Positions 9,467-18,580 of a stretch of 48,273 nucleotides of DNA are shown in pieces. This stretch comes from Lachnospiraceae bacterium UBA1721. Lineage in GTDB: Bacteria; Bacillota; Clostridia; Lachnospirales; Lachnospiraceae. Where the stretch lies: NCBI GenBank assembly GCA_002317155.1, contig DCIR01000060.1, positions 372 through 48,644 on the forward strand, read 5' to 3'. Made by a program: the position numbers and the translations under genes. Each line of letters opens with the position of its first letter. Position 1 is the first letter of the stretch. Below the pieces are notes generated by a model. That model had not been told where the DNA came from and searched no databases. It was given only the letters and a program-made list of their open reading frames with translations.

Positions 9467-9542
9467 AGCTTTTCATCCTTCTGTCCGACAATCTCAGGCG
9501 AATATACCTCTCCCCATCCGGACAATTGCCTCATGCAGGCAA

Positions 9543-10319
9543 TTACTTTCTGAGCTTTTTGTGAGCCTTCTCTGCAATAAGCAGCTCACCGTGCTCCTTA
9601 AGCATCTCATCACAGCCCTTATCGGCACGATAAAGCTCTGCAAATTCAAGCGCTACTACACACACCTTGCTGTAGCGGTCATATGAGGCACCACCCTTGG
9701 TAATGTGCATATAGTAATCATTATCCATCTTATACAGCTCAGATGTGATTCTGATATTAGCCGGAAGTGCATCCGCAAAAGCCATAACCTGCACAAGATT
9801 AGCAAAAGCAAATACAGCCTCTGTAATCTCTACCGGCTTCTCCTGCTTGCCCTTTTCCTCTGCCTTGGGTGCATCGGTGCTCTGCGCATTTTGCCCTGCC
9901 TGTGTATTGGCAGCGGCATTTTTTGCGGCACTGATTGCGGCTGCGGTATTCTTCATGAATTCATCCACAACAGATTTTCCGTCAATCTTATCCTTATAAT
10001 CAGTAAGTCTGCCGACAAAATCCTTCAGATGATCAAGGAATGCATCAACCTTGCCCTTATCGTGTATATCAAACGGCTCCTTCTCAGAGAATGTAAGAAC
10101 CATACCCTGCTCAGGTACCATCATAATCTGCATCTCAAATGCAAACTTTGGCGGCTGGTAACCCACCTCATCATGAGCCTGCTTGATAATCTCATGCATA
10201 AGCTCCTGTGCTTTTTCGGTACGGGTGATAAAATCCGTGTACTCTACGTGATATTGATCCATCTCCTCGAGAGATATAAAGCACTTTATTGTATTGTCAT
10301 CAACTCTCTCAATTTTCAT
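9543..10319 (-). CDS. mecA: Adaptor protein MecA
   Basis: The protein delivers substrates to the ClpC-ClpP protease and in Bacillus controls ComK and sporulation regulators. With the start at 10319 it begins MKIERVDDNTIKCFIS, the hallmark MecA N-terminus, after an AGAGGA site. A longer frame begins at 10361 but adds a non-family segment. The protein has an N-terminal substrate-binding domain (about 1-95), an Ala/Gln/Lys-rich linker (about 120-165), and a C-terminal ClpC-binding domain beginning near PVEITEAVFAFANL. Length of 258 residues is near that of characterised MecA proteins. Confidence 0.92.
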   Translation of the reverse strand: MKIERVDDNTIKCFISLEEMDQYHVEYTDFITRTEKAQELMHEIIKQAHDEVGYQPPKFAFEMQIMMVPEQGMVLTFSEKEPFDIHDKGKVDAFLDHLKDFVGRLTDYKDKIDGKSVVDEFMKNTAAAISAAKNAAANTQAGQNAQSTDAPKAEEKGKQEKPVEITEAVFAFANLVQVMAFADALPANIRITSELYKMDNDYYMHITKGGASYDRYSKVCVVALEFAELYRADKGCDEMLKEHGELLIAEKAHKKLRK

Positions 10320-10471
10320 AACATTTTCCTCTTTGCGCATATTCCGTGCCCACCAAACCATCCGGCAGACATATCTATAGAAATATCAGGTTAAAATCAG
10401 AGTATACGCATACTTATTCTAAATAATACCACTAATGGTAAATAAAGACAAATATCTATAGTACATAACAA

Positions 10472-10496
10472 AAGGGGCTGTTTTTCGCAGCCCCTT
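10472..10496 (-). terminator. Rho-independent terminator after tatD
   Basis: A perfect 9-bp stem AAGGGGCTG (10472-10480) and CAGCCCCTT (10488-10496) encloses a 7-base loop. Read on the minus strand it lies about 90 bp beyond the tatD stop and is followed by a short T-rich stretch. It separates the tatD operon from mecA. Confidence 0.75.
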
Positions 10497-10500
10497 GGTA

Positions 10501-10554
10501 ATTATTGTTTTAATTATGTGATTATTATCTTAAGTATGTGATTATTGTCTTAAG
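10501..10554. repeat. Imperfect 20-bp tandem repeat, 2.7 copies
   Basis: Units start at 10501, 10521 and 10541 and share the pattern ATTATTRTYTTAAKTATGTG. The repeat lies in the tatD 3' region just before the terminator hairpin. It is short and AT-rich, and may be nothing more than replication slippage. Confidence 0.6.
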
Positions 10555-10588
10555 TTTTTCGTTTTTTCTTTAGTCTTCAGATATAAGT

Positions 10589-11374
10589 CTACATATTAAG
10601 TCGATACAGCCTGTGCGCATTCTCCCAGGTCGCCTTAATGATTTCTTCCTCGCTTATCCCCTTGATTTGTGACATTACTGTCACAATATATGGAATATTC
10701 AGAGAGGAGTTTCTTTTTCCTCTATTGGGAACAGGTGACAAATAAGGACAGTCCGTCTCAAGAACTATTTTATCCATAGGAAGATACTCAACAGTCTCAA
10801 CAAGCTTTCTCGCATTTTTATATGTCAGTACTCCGCCTATGCCAAAATAGAAATCCATATCAAGGAACTCCCTGGCCATTTCCTTGCTGTAAGAGTAGCA
10901 GTGAACCACTCCTCCTATTTCTCCGGCCTTATGGTCACGCATAATATCTGCGGTATCCTTAGCAGCCTCGCGCGAGTGAATTATCACAGGCTTATTTACT
11001 TCACGCGCCAGCTCAAGCTGCCACTCAAACCATTTTTTCTGATCCTCAGGGGTAGTAGTATCCCAATAATAATCAAGGCCTATCTCACCTAGCGCCACAC
11101 ATTTAGGCTCTGCTATCAGCTGCTCTCTGAGCCATTTACAGTTCTCTGCAGAGTCCTCACCCATCAATCCACCGATTTCCTCGGGGTGAACTCCTAGCGC
11201 ACAATACACATGTCCGTATTTTTGCGCCAATGACTGAGCCATATGGCTCGAAGCCACACTAGCCCCTACATCAACCACCTTACCGATGCCCATCTCGGGC
11301 AGCGAACTGATTAACTCATCTCTGTCTTCGTTAAATGCGTCATCATCGTAATGCGCATGTGTATCAAAAATCAT
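10589..11374 (-). CDS. TatD-family metal-dependent deoxyribonuclease
   Basis: A 261-residue TIM-barrel hydrolase. The metal ligands are visible in order: HAH (His6, His8), the glutamate in ALGEIGLDYYWD, IIHSREA, VVHCYSYS, and the aspartate in ETDCPYLSP. TatD/YcfH proteins are 3'-5' DNases linked to repair of oxidised DNA. Its ribosome binding site (AGAGG) overlaps the last codons of the upstream DUF2974 gene and only one base separates stop and start, so the two are translationally coupled. A terminator lies downstream. Confidence 0.94.
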   Translation of the reverse strand: MIFDTHAHYDDDAFNEDRDELISSLPEMGIGKVVDVGASVASSHMAQSLAQKYGHVYCALGVHPEEIGGLMGEDSAENCKWLREQLIAEPKCVALGEIGLDYYWDTTTPEDQKKWFEWQLELAREVNKPVIIHSREAAKDTADIMRDHKAGEIGGVVHCYSYSKEMAREFLDMDFYFGIGGVLTYKNARKLVETVEYLPMDKIVLETDCPYLSPVPNRGKRNSSLNIPYIVTVMSQIKGISEEEIIKATWENAHRLYRLNM

Positions 11375-11375
11375 A

Positions 11376-13013
11376 CTAACCTCTGTAAATTCTTAATTCT
11401 CTTGCAAGATATTCTCGCGAAAACTCGATACCACTCATAAATATCATATACATTCCTGCAATTTTGAGGAAAATCTCAAGGAATCCGACTGAAGTAGCTA
11501 CAATAGCAACTATAGCAAGCATAAAAGACATGCATCCGTCTGTAATCCATAATCTCTTAACTGCTTTTGTCTCATCGTCTTTATGAAGTACATTAAAAAA
11601 TCTGTATGCACCCATAACCAGGAATGTAAGCACCATAATAATACCGGAAGATATAGTCCACAGTCTAAAATAAATCAAGCAGCCCGCTGCCACCAATATA
11701 CCAAGGACGCACAGAATTATTCGTCCTGTCAGGCGTCTTTTCTTGAAAATGATGCTTGTTACCAATGCAAACAGTGAACATGAAAAAAGCTGCAGTATAA
11801 AAGCAATGCCTATTACCCACTCCGACAGCTTCGGGAATCCAAGGAGGAATACCCCTATCATCATGGATATAATCGAGTACCATATACCTACATTGAGCAA
11901 TAGAGTTCCTATTGTCTCCCTGGATGTATTTTTCACAGTACCGCTGATTCCATAGGCTGCCTGCTTCATCAAGTCGATAGTCACATCCTTGGCTTCCTTA
12001 TCCAATGAAGTCAAAGACTTAACAATTTTCTGAATACCTGCAACTCCTCCGGCTGCAACACCCTGAATGTCAATTGCACCTCCGGCCTTAAAAGCATTAA
12101 ACAGTTCATTTGTAAAAGCCTGTCTCTGCTCTAAAGTCTCATCATCTATCCACTCACTTATGTTTTTGTGAATCTCAATTGCAACAGGATCAAGATGGGG
12201 TTGGGTATCAAATTCAGTCCCCTCTAACTGCCAAGTAAAAGCTGCGTGCTGAAGAATTGTCGATCCATTACTTTTGACAATTACGTCCGGCTCATCATCT
12301 CTGAACAGCATGCCTACAACCGAGTATACTGGTGCCACTCGAATGATTTTATTCTTGATAAGCTCGAATTTTTTCTTATGTATAAACTCAGGGCACATTC
12401 CCGGACCGTCAAATGAATATACTTCATCTATAAGTGACTTGAGCTCATCATCACATTCCATAGCTGCATACTCAGCCAGATGTCCACCCTTGGAGTGACC
12501 TGATATTATGTATCGATAGCCCTCCACAATATTTTTATTTAGATACTCGTAAGCAAGTCTCTGCGCACCAACCTGTGTAAAGCTGATTCCAAAATCCTCT
12601 CTCCATCCGTCAATAGTACTGTCCGTACCTCTAAATGCAAGCAATCTGATTTTTCCCGGAAGCTCCACCTGATAAGACGCATATTGTATGCTTTCGCTCT
12701 CGTTAAAAACATCCTCATAATGAGAAAGCATAAGCGAACCAAATCTTTCTGTTTCCGCCATTGCATACAAAATATATGGTCCAAAGGTCTTGGTATTAAG
12801 CAGATCATAAGACTCACCATTATCCTCGGGATGAAGCCTGCGATATTTTGCCGCAGCGTCTTTGATAGTGACCTGATCATCGTTATCAGTTACTATTCCC
12901 TCAAAAACTCCATACGACAAAATAGTCAGAGCCAGGATGTCTATCTTATTAATCGGTGCAACATCCATCGGTATATCACCGCGCCATTTTATATAGTCAA
13001 TAAAATTACCCAT
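11376..13013 (-). CDS. Lipase-like DUF2974 (Mbeg1-like) domain fused to a C-terminal membrane domain
   Basis: The start at 13013 follows a GGGAG site; a longer frame opens at 13079 but lacks one. The 545-residue protein begins MGNFIDYIKWRGD, typical of DUF2974 proteins. The lipase part (about 1-330) has the nucleophile elbow SGHSKGGHLAEY with Ser174. No signal peptide is present. From about residue 365 there are six to seven membrane helices in pairs, resembling DUF308/HdeD-type repeats. The catalytic part should therefore face the cytoplasm from a membrane anchor. Substrate is unknown. The gene is first in an operon with tatD. Confidence 0.78.
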   Translation of the reverse strand: MGNFIDYIKWRGDIPMDVAPINKIDILALTILSYGVFEGIVTDNDDQVTIKDAAAKYRRLHPEDNGESYDLLNTKTFGPYILYAMAETERFGSLMLSHYEDVFNESESIQYASYQVELPGKIRLLAFRGTDSTIDGWREDFGISFTQVGAQRLAYEYLNKNIVEGYRYIISGHSKGGHLAEYAAMECDDELKSLIDEVYSFDGPGMCPEFIHKKKFELIKNKIIRVAPVYSVVGMLFRDDEPDVIVKSNGSTILQHAAFTWQLEGTEFDTQPHLDPVAIEIHKNISEWIDDETLEQRQAFTNELFNAFKAGGAIDIQGVAAGGVAGIQKIVKSLTSLDKEAKDVTIDLMKQAAYGISGTVKNTSRETIGTLLLNVGIWYSIISMMIGVFLLGFPKLSEWVIGIAFILQLFSCSLFALVTSIIFKKRRLTGRIILCVLGILVAAGCLIYFRLWTISSGIIMVLTFLVMGAYRFFNVLHKDDETKAVKRLWITDGCMSFMLAIVAIVATSVGFLEIFLKIAGMYMIFMSGIEFSREYLARELRIYRG

Positions 13014-13319
13014 ATCATACTCCCATATGCATTTTATAATATGAACTAAAACAACATATTTGGACTGATTATCGATCAATTTCTATTGTACTACAATTCT
13101 ATTCCATAGTCATATTACTCTTCTTAAGCATAGGATAAAAAGCCTTAATTACACGCATAGCTCCTACAGAAGTTACATTGACCGTATTTGCGATATAGTC
13201 GAGATTAGCCTCTATATTTCACAAAATGTTTTCATCATGTTAAGAATTCACCCTTGAAATATATTATTTTTAAGCTGAGAAATATCAGCGAATGCTAAGA
13301 TAACCACCATAATGTGATT

Positions 13320-13370
13320 AAAGAAAAAAGAACCGACCCCAAGGCTCCTACGTCCTCAAAACCGATTCTT
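13320..13370 (-). terminator. Terminator of tRNA-Lys copy 1 (15-bp GU-rich stem)
   Basis: On the minus strand, GAATCGGTTTTGAGG folds onto CCTTGGGGTCGGTTC through 15 pairs including several G-U pairs, with loop ACGTAGGAG, followed by a run of T. The same element with compensatory base changes follows the second tRNA-Lys copy at about 18418-18474. Confidence 0.75.
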
Positions 13371-13375
13371 CAAAG

Positions 13376-13448
13376 TGCACCGCCAGAGGCTCGAACTCTG
13401 GACACCCTGATTAAGAGTCAGGTGCTCTACCAACTGAGCTAGCGGTGC
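13376..13448 (-). tRNA. tRNA-Lys(CTT), copy 1
   Basis: The 73-nt cloverleaf begins GCACCGC and ends GCGGTGC plus discriminator A. The anticodon arm is CTGA-CTCTTAA-TCAG, giving anticodon CTT (reads AAG, lysine). The T arm is CCAGAGTTCGAGCCTCTGG. No CCA is encoded. A promoter and a leader hairpin precede it and a long-stem terminator follows. It is identical in sequence to the copy at 18479-18551. Confidence 0.96.
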
Positions 13449-13450
13449 GT

Positions 13451-13474
13451 TTTGTCGTCTTTAGCGGCGACAAA
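13451..13474 (-). ncRNA. tRNA-Lys leader hairpin, copy 1
   Basis: TTTGTCG (13451-13457) pairs with CGACAAA (13468-13474) around a 10-base loop. It lies directly between the predicted transcription start and the mature tRNA 5' end, so it would be part of the precursor removed by RNase P. Copy 2 has an equivalent hairpin with a different but still paired stem. Confidence 0.55.
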
Positions 13475-13478
13475 TGGT

Positions 13479-13507
13479 ATATTAACACAGCCTTTTGATT
13501 AATGCAA
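13479..13507 (-). promoter_or_regulatory. Sigma-A-type promoter of tRNA-Lys copy 1
   Basis: On the minus strand, TTGCAT (13502-13507) and TAATAT (13479-13484) are separated by exactly 17 bp. The -10 box lies 30 bp before the mature tRNA. Confidence 0.75.
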
Positions 13508-13640
13508 GAATTTTTTTACAACTTTTTACACAGAATTTTTTCACATATGTTAATATATGAAATGTTGTAAACAATAAGTCTCAACATACAGAGTTATAAA
13601 TCGTCGTAAACAATAAAATCATTTATACGGAGGATACAAA

Positions 13641-16094
13641 ATGGCAAACAGACCTCAAGGCAGAAGAACAGGTCCGGTTGGCGGAAGTAGCAGTGTTAGT
13701 CGTCGCGGCTCCGGACTGGGGACAGGTCCTGTAGGAAGTAAAGGAGGCTTTACCGGCCGCTCAACCTCTACAAGCGGATCATCCGGCGGAATAAATCGTG
13801 GTCCCTCAGGCGGAAGACCTTATGGTGGCATGCCCGGCGGTTCAAGAGGACGCGGAGGATGCGCCGGCATAATTGTCGTAGCGGTTATTGTGATTTTCGT
13901 GATTATTTTCTTGGTACGCGCATGCTCAGGCAGCGGTTCTGTTAATAATCCCGGCGGTGGCTCGATTCCTTCAGCAGGTTACGGTAATTCTTCAGGCAGT
14001 ACCAGTCTCATAAGTCTGCTGACCGGCTACGATTACACCACCTCAGCAGGCGATTATTCACAGTCAGGTTCATACACTGCATACGGCAGCAATGATTACA
14101 GCACACCCGACACGACAGTTGCCGCAGGCGCGCGCAATAAATACACAACGATTGCAGGCAACGGAACAGATACCATCACAATCATGGTATACATGTGCGG
14201 TACCGACCTTGAGTCCAAGAACGGCATGGCTTCAGCTGACCTCGCAGAGATGTGTAACGCAAACCTGTCGAGCAATATCAACCTGATAGTTTATACAGGT
14301 GGTTGCAAATCATGGAAAACAAGCGGTATCAGTTCTTCAGTAAACCAGATATATAAGGTAGAGAACGGTTCACTCACACGTCTCGAGGACGACATGGGTA
14401 ACGTCTCTATGACAAAGCCTTCAACACTTACTGAGTTTATCAACTACTGCACTACCAACTATCCCGCAGACAGACAGGATCTAATTTTCTGGGACCATGG
14501 CGGCGGATCGATCAGCGGCTACGGATATGATGAAAAATCTCAGAACGGTTCAATGACTCTTGACGGAATCAATACTGCTCTTAAAAACGCAGGAACCAAG
14601 TTTGATTTTATCGGCTTTGATGCTTGCCTCATGGCAACTGTTGAAAATGGTCTCATGCTCGCTAACTACGCAGATTACATGATAGCTTCCGAGGAGACTG
14701 AGCCCGGTGTCGGCTGGTATTACACCAATTGGCTTACTTCACTTTCAGCCAACACTTCTATGCCTACTATTGAGATAGGAAAAAATATCGTTGATGACTT
14801 TATCAACGTATGTAATCAGAAGTGTAACGGCCAGAAGACTACTCTTTCAGTGGTAGATCTCGCAGAACTGTCTTGCACAATTCCGACAGAGCTGTCAGAT
14901 TTTTCTCAATCTACAATTGAACTTATCCAAAATGACGGATACCAGACTGTATCAAATGCCCGTTACAACACCAAAGAGTTTTCGAGCAAAATCGACCAGA
15001 TAGACCTCGTTCACTTTGCTCTGTTACTTGATACCAAGGAAAGTAAAGAACTCGCAGAAGCGCTTCAGAGCTGTGTAAAATACAACCGCACCGCTAGCTG
15101 TGTAAACAATGCATATGGATTGTCTATTTACTTCCCTTACAAAAAAGCCTCAAAAGTAACTCAGGTAGTAAATACATATTCCGCTATCGGTATGGATTCT
15201 GACTATTCAAAATGCATTACCGAATTTGCCAGTCTCGAGGCAGGCGGACAGATGGCAACCGGCGGTGCTAACAATGCGTATACTACACTTACCGGTGGCA
15301 ACTACTCAAGTGGTACCTCTTCTTTTGACAGTATAGCTTCACTGCTTTCCGGACTTACAAACGGAACCGGTTCATCAACTTCTTATGCAAATGGTTTTGA
15401 CAGTAGCTCAATCATGAGTCTCTTCTCATCATCGTTGCTTGGATCTGACAGATCAGCTAGCTACATTGCCGATCATTATTTTGATGCGTCAGCACTTTAT
15501 TGGAGTGACGAAAACGGCAAAGCTGTTATAAAGTTGTCTGAGGATCAGTGGAATCTTATCCAGGGCATTGATCTTAATGTATTTTATGATGATGGAACAG
15601 GCTTTATCGATCTCGGACTTGATAATATTTATGAATATGATAATTCCGGAAATCTTCTTGGTTATTATGACAATTCATGGATATCAATCAATGGTCAGAT
15701 AGTTGCCTACTACCACACTGAGAGCTATGGCAACACTCACATGGGTTATGTTCCGGCATTTATCAACGGCGAGCGCGCTGAGATATACCTTACCTTCGAT
15801 GATGCTAATCCCAATGGATACATCACCGGTGCAAAGTATGTCTATGATGAAGCAGATAACGAAACCGCTGCAAAAGAAATGTTCGGACTCAAGCAGGGTG
15901 ATGTGATTGATTTCATTTGCGATTACTATGATTACAATGGCAATTACAACGATACCTACTATTTAGGTGAGAGTATGACACTCGGAGATACTATTGAGCT
16001 TGGCAGAATGTATATTGATGAAGAGTATGTCAATGCAACCTTCCTCTTCACTGATATTTACAACCAGTCATACTGGACACCTGTAATACCCTAA
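13641..16094 (+). CDS. Membrane-anchored clostripain-family (C11) cysteine peptidase
   Basis: An 817-residue protein with a CGGAGG site before the ATG. Residues 1-72 are rich in Gly, Ser and Arg and should lie in the cytoplasm. One membrane helix follows (about 74-94), then a Ser/Gly linker. The C11 domain starts near TITIMVYMCGTDLESK. The catalytic dyad is His286 (FWDHGGGS) and Cys329 (GFDACLMA). The domain ends near residue 540, and a further ~200-residue C-terminal region rich in Asp and Tyr has no clear family. C11 enzymes cleave after Arg or Lys and self-activate. A signal-anchor rather than a cleaved signal peptide is unusual. A terminator follows at 16151. Confidence 0.9.
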   Translation: MANRPQGRRTGPVGGSSSVSRRGSGLGTGPVGSKGGFTGRSTSTSGSSGGINRGPSGGRPYGGMPGGSRGRGGCAGIIVVAVIVIFVIIFLVRACSGSGSVNNPGGGSIPSAGYGNSSGSTSLISLLTGYDYTTSAGDYSQSGSYTAYGSNDYSTPDTTVAAGARNKYTTIAGNGTDTITIMVYMCGTDLESKNGMASADLAEMCNANLSSNINLIVYTGGCKSWKTSGISSSVNQIYKVENGSLTRLEDDMGNVSMTKPSTLTEFINYCTTNYPADRQDLIFWDHGGGSISGYGYDEKSQNGSMTLDGINTALKNAGTKFDFIGFDACLMATVENGLMLANYADYMIASEETEPGVGWYYTNWLTSLSANTSMPTIEIGKNIVDDFINVCNQKCNGQKTTLSVVDLAELSCTIPTELSDFSQSTIELIQNDGYQTVSNARYNTKEFSSKIDQIDLVHFALLLDTKESKELAEALQSCVKYNRTASCVNNAYGLSIYFPYKKASKVTQVVNTYSAIGMDSDYSKCITEFASLEAGGQMATGGANNAYTTLTGGNYSSGTSSFDSIASLLSGLTNGTGSSTSYANGFDSSSIMSLFSSSLLGSDRSASYIADHYFDASALYWSDENGKAVIKLSEDQWNLIQGIDLNVFYDDGTGFIDLGLDNIYEYDNSGNLLGYYDNSWISINGQIVAYYHTESYGNTHMGYVPAFINGERAEIYLTFDDANPNGYITGAKYVYDEADNETAAKEMFGLKQGDVIDFICDYYDYNGNYNDTYYLGESMTLGDTIELGRMYIDEEYVNATFLFTDIYNQSYWTPVIP

Positions 16095-16150
16095 ACGGAT
16101 AGCTTTATAGTATTTGAAAAATTAAATATCTTATATCTAAACATAAATCA

Positions 16151-16186
16151 AAGGCGTCATCACACTACACATGTGATGGCGCCTTT
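16151..16186 (+). terminator. Rho-independent terminator, C11 peptidase gene
   Basis: AAGGCGTCATCACA pairs with TGTGATGGCGCCTT through 14 positions with one G-T pair, followed by TT on the plus strand. It lies between convergent genes and may serve both. Confidence 0.8.
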
Positions 16187-16202
16187 TCATGCATTTAAGC
16201 CA

Positions 16203-18371
16203 TTAATAGTTCCAATAGTTGCAACTATCCGTAAGTGTATAACCCAGACCTGAATTAACATTTCCATAATTCACAAGAACTGATTCATGTCCTCCAAAAT
16301 TGCAACCATCAAACACTACATTATTGCTACTATCTTCATTAATCACTCTTTCAAGTGTTTCTTCACTCGCTGTATAAAAATCACACTCCACTAATGTAGC
16401 TTCAACGCTATTCATTCCCAGCAGAGTAATACTACCAATCACTACAAATCTACACCCTTCAATACGAATATCCTTTCCATTTTCAAAATAGAGTGTATAT
16501 TCACCATAGCTTTCCGATATCTTACAGTCACGAAGGATAATACTGTCAGAATCAATGCAGCGTATACCCGATCCTGTACCGGGCGACCTGATTTCTGAAT
16601 GGTATAAAAATAGGCCCGTACAGTCTTCTACCACCAATGCATCAGCACTGCAGTTAAGTTCCATAAATTCATCGAAATAATTTATTTTCACATCGCTTAG
16701 CTCTATTCCGCTGCAGTTTTTAATTTTCAGTGCAGACACCTGCTCATACATTCTGGCGATAGATAATCCATCGGTTTTACAGCCTATATATACATTGCTT
16801 AGATTATTCAAAACCGGCTGATATCCATCGCCGCATTTTTCAAACTGAATGTACTCATGATTTCTGTTAAAAAGCTCTGCATCACCGTCGTAATCCACCT
16901 CTAAAATACTACGAAAATCAAGGTTTCCTTTGCTAAACTTAATCGCTACGCCCGGCTTAAGTTCTTCAATAAATTCCTCTGTGTTGCTTATAACAAGATA
17001 TCGTGGAATATCTTCAATTGTATACTCTGCAGAACCATCTTCCGAATATGCAGCGTCTCCGGCAATATATTCTGTCACCACATCGCTGCAGTTAACCCAA
17101 TTGATATCTAAGGAATCATCTTCATCGTTTTCAGTATGCTTAAATATGATATTGGCAACAGTAATATTCTGACATCCGTTAAATGTTAATACGTACTCAC
17201 TCTCACAATCATTTACAAGCTCAACCAGTCTCTCTCCACTCTCCGATACTTCTCCAATAATAGTAAGTCCGTCCATATCATAAAGACTGAGAGTATATGC
17301 TCCCTCATCACCCTCAAGCTTTATCTGATCTCTGGCATTATTACCACCATACACAACATAATTCTGCCAATTCATTACATCTGATAAAAAACCGGTCATA
17401 TTATAAGTACCGGCTTTAAGGTACAAAATTCTTCGTGAACCCAGATTTTGACAAAACTCCGCTTCCGAATGAATATAATACTCATCAATCAGATTTGCTC
17501 CATGTATACCATAAGAGTAATCAAACTCACATTTATCATATGAGATTTTCTCAAAATCATAAACATATCCGTAATTCAATGCTTGTGACTCCAACGGGCC
17601 AAAAGTACATCCGGAAAAACTTATGAAAGAACTATAATCATAATTAGCATCAGTAAACATTTTTCTGTTACTGTTATCATGAAAATTGCAGTTACTGATT
17701 GATATTTCACTGTCTACGAATCCAAACAATTCTCCCAAATATGATGAACAATTCCTGATTTCACAGTTGTTGAGTTCTACACCCTTGGAATTTGTCAGCT
17801 GAACAGTATGATTCGTTATACTATCAAATATTACATTATCTATATGTACATTATCGCATCCTTCGAGTCTGATACCTATCCCACCCTCTGAATGGGACTG
17901 ACTTATAGTAATGTTGCTTATCTCTATGTTGCTACAATCAGCAAATGATAGTGCCGATGTAAAATGACCCGAATATATACACAACTCTACGTTACAGCCT
18001 TCCTCGGCAGTAATAGTCATTGAATCTATACCGCTAATAACAAATAAATCATCATTTTCTTCATCAAACTTAATGTATTCATAGCTTTGATCCAAAGCGC
18101 TATAGTCCCGATCGGCATCGATAATAATGTCATACAAGTCTTCGGGTATATTATAGGTGCCATCGGCTATTACAATATTTGCTCCGGGCTCGATTGCATC
18201 GAGCAGCTCCTGTGTGGAAGTCACTCTTGTCACCGCATCCATGCTACCCATTCCGGCATTACCGGCCATATCACTACTATCTGCTCCGGAGTCACTTCCG
18301 AATACACAACCTGCTAACATTATCGATAGTAATGTTCCGAGTATTATACAACGCGCTTTTATTCTCTCCAT
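16203..18371 (-). CDS. Right-handed beta-helix lipoprotein with three repeat modules
   Basis: The start at 18371 follows a GGGGGA site and gives MERIKARCIILG and then the lipobox LAGC, so the 722-residue protein should be lipid-anchored outside the membrane. The mature part is Asp/Asn/Ser-rich. It consists of short 'NITIS', 'VHIDNVIF', 'VELNNCEI' type rungs, the pattern of pectate-lyase-like parallel beta-helices. Three times a segment of the type 'xTxxEFxxxLxPGxxIxxxxGTYN' reappears (near the start, middle and about residue 470), so the protein is built of three homologous modules. No catalytic residues can be assigned. It may bind or degrade polysaccharide, or be an adhesin. Confidence 0.82.
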   Translation of the reverse strand: MERIKARCIILGTLLSIMLAGCVFGSDSGADSSDMAGNAGMGSMDAVTRVTSTQELLDAIEPGANIVIADGTYNIPEDLYDIIIDADRDYSALDQSYEYIKFDEENDDLFVISGIDSMTITAEEGCNVELCIYSGHFTSALSFADCSNIEISNITISQSHSEGGIGIRLEGCDNVHIDNVIFDSITNHTVQLTNSKGVELNNCEIRNCSSYLGELFGFVDSEISISNCNFHDNSNRKMFTDANYDYSSFISFSGCTFGPLESQALNYGYVYDFEKISYDKCEFDYSYGIHGANLIDEYYIHSEAEFCQNLGSRRILYLKAGTYNMTGFLSDVMNWQNYVVYGGNNARDQIKLEGDEGAYTLSLYDMDGLTIIGEVSESGERLVELVNDCESEYVLTFNGCQNITVANIIFKHTENDEDDSLDINWVNCSDVVTEYIAGDAAYSEDGSAEYTIEDIPRYLVISNTEEFIEELKPGVAIKFSKGNLDFRSILEVDYDGDAELFNRNHEYIQFEKCGDGYQPVLNNLSNVYIGCKTDGLSIARMYEQVSALKIKNCSGIELSDVKINYFDEFMELNCSADALVVEDCTGLFLYHSEIRSPGTGSGIRCIDSDSIILRDCKISESYGEYTLYFENGKDIRIEGCRFVVIGSITLLGMNSVEATLVECDFYTASEETLERVINEDSSNNVVFDGCNFGGHESVLVNYGNVNSGLGYTLTDSCNYWNY

Positions 18372-18423
18372 TATTCTTCCCCCAAAAGAAATCCCAAATA
18401 GTTCCAAAATATAAAAATAGTAA

Positions 18424-18474
18424 AAGAAAAAGCACCGACCCCAAGGCTCCTATGTCCTCAAAATCAGTGCTTCG
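18424..18474 (-). terminator. Terminator of tRNA-Lys copy 2
   Basis: On the minus strand GCACTGATTTTGAGG pairs with CCTTGGGGTCGGTGC around the loop ACATAGGAG and is followed by TTTTTC. The outer stem differs from copy 1 at paired positions (GAA/TTC becomes GCA/TGC), so pairing is conserved while sequence is not. Confidence 0.75.
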
Positions 18475-18478
18475 TTAG

Positions 18479-18551
18479 TGCACCGCCAGAGGCTCGAACT
18501 CTGGACACCCTGATTAAGAGTCAGGTGCTCTACCAACTGAGCTAGCGGTGC
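18479..18551 (-). tRNA. tRNA-Lys(CTT), copy 2
   Basis: The 73-nt sequence is identical to copy 1 at 13376-13448, with the same anticodon CTT, discriminator A and no encoded CCA. It lies on the same strand, 5.1 kb away. The flanks are related but diverged. Confidence 0.96.
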
Positions 18552-18554
18552 TTA

Positions 18555-18577
18555 TTTTGTTGCTCTTCACAACAAAA
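18555..18577 (-). ncRNA. tRNA-Lys leader hairpin, copy 2
   Basis: TTTTGTTG (18555-18562) pairs with CAACAAAA (18570-18577) around a 7-base loop in the same position as the copy 1 leader hairpin. The stem sequence differs but remains fully paired. Confidence 0.55.
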
Positions 18578-18580
18578 GGT

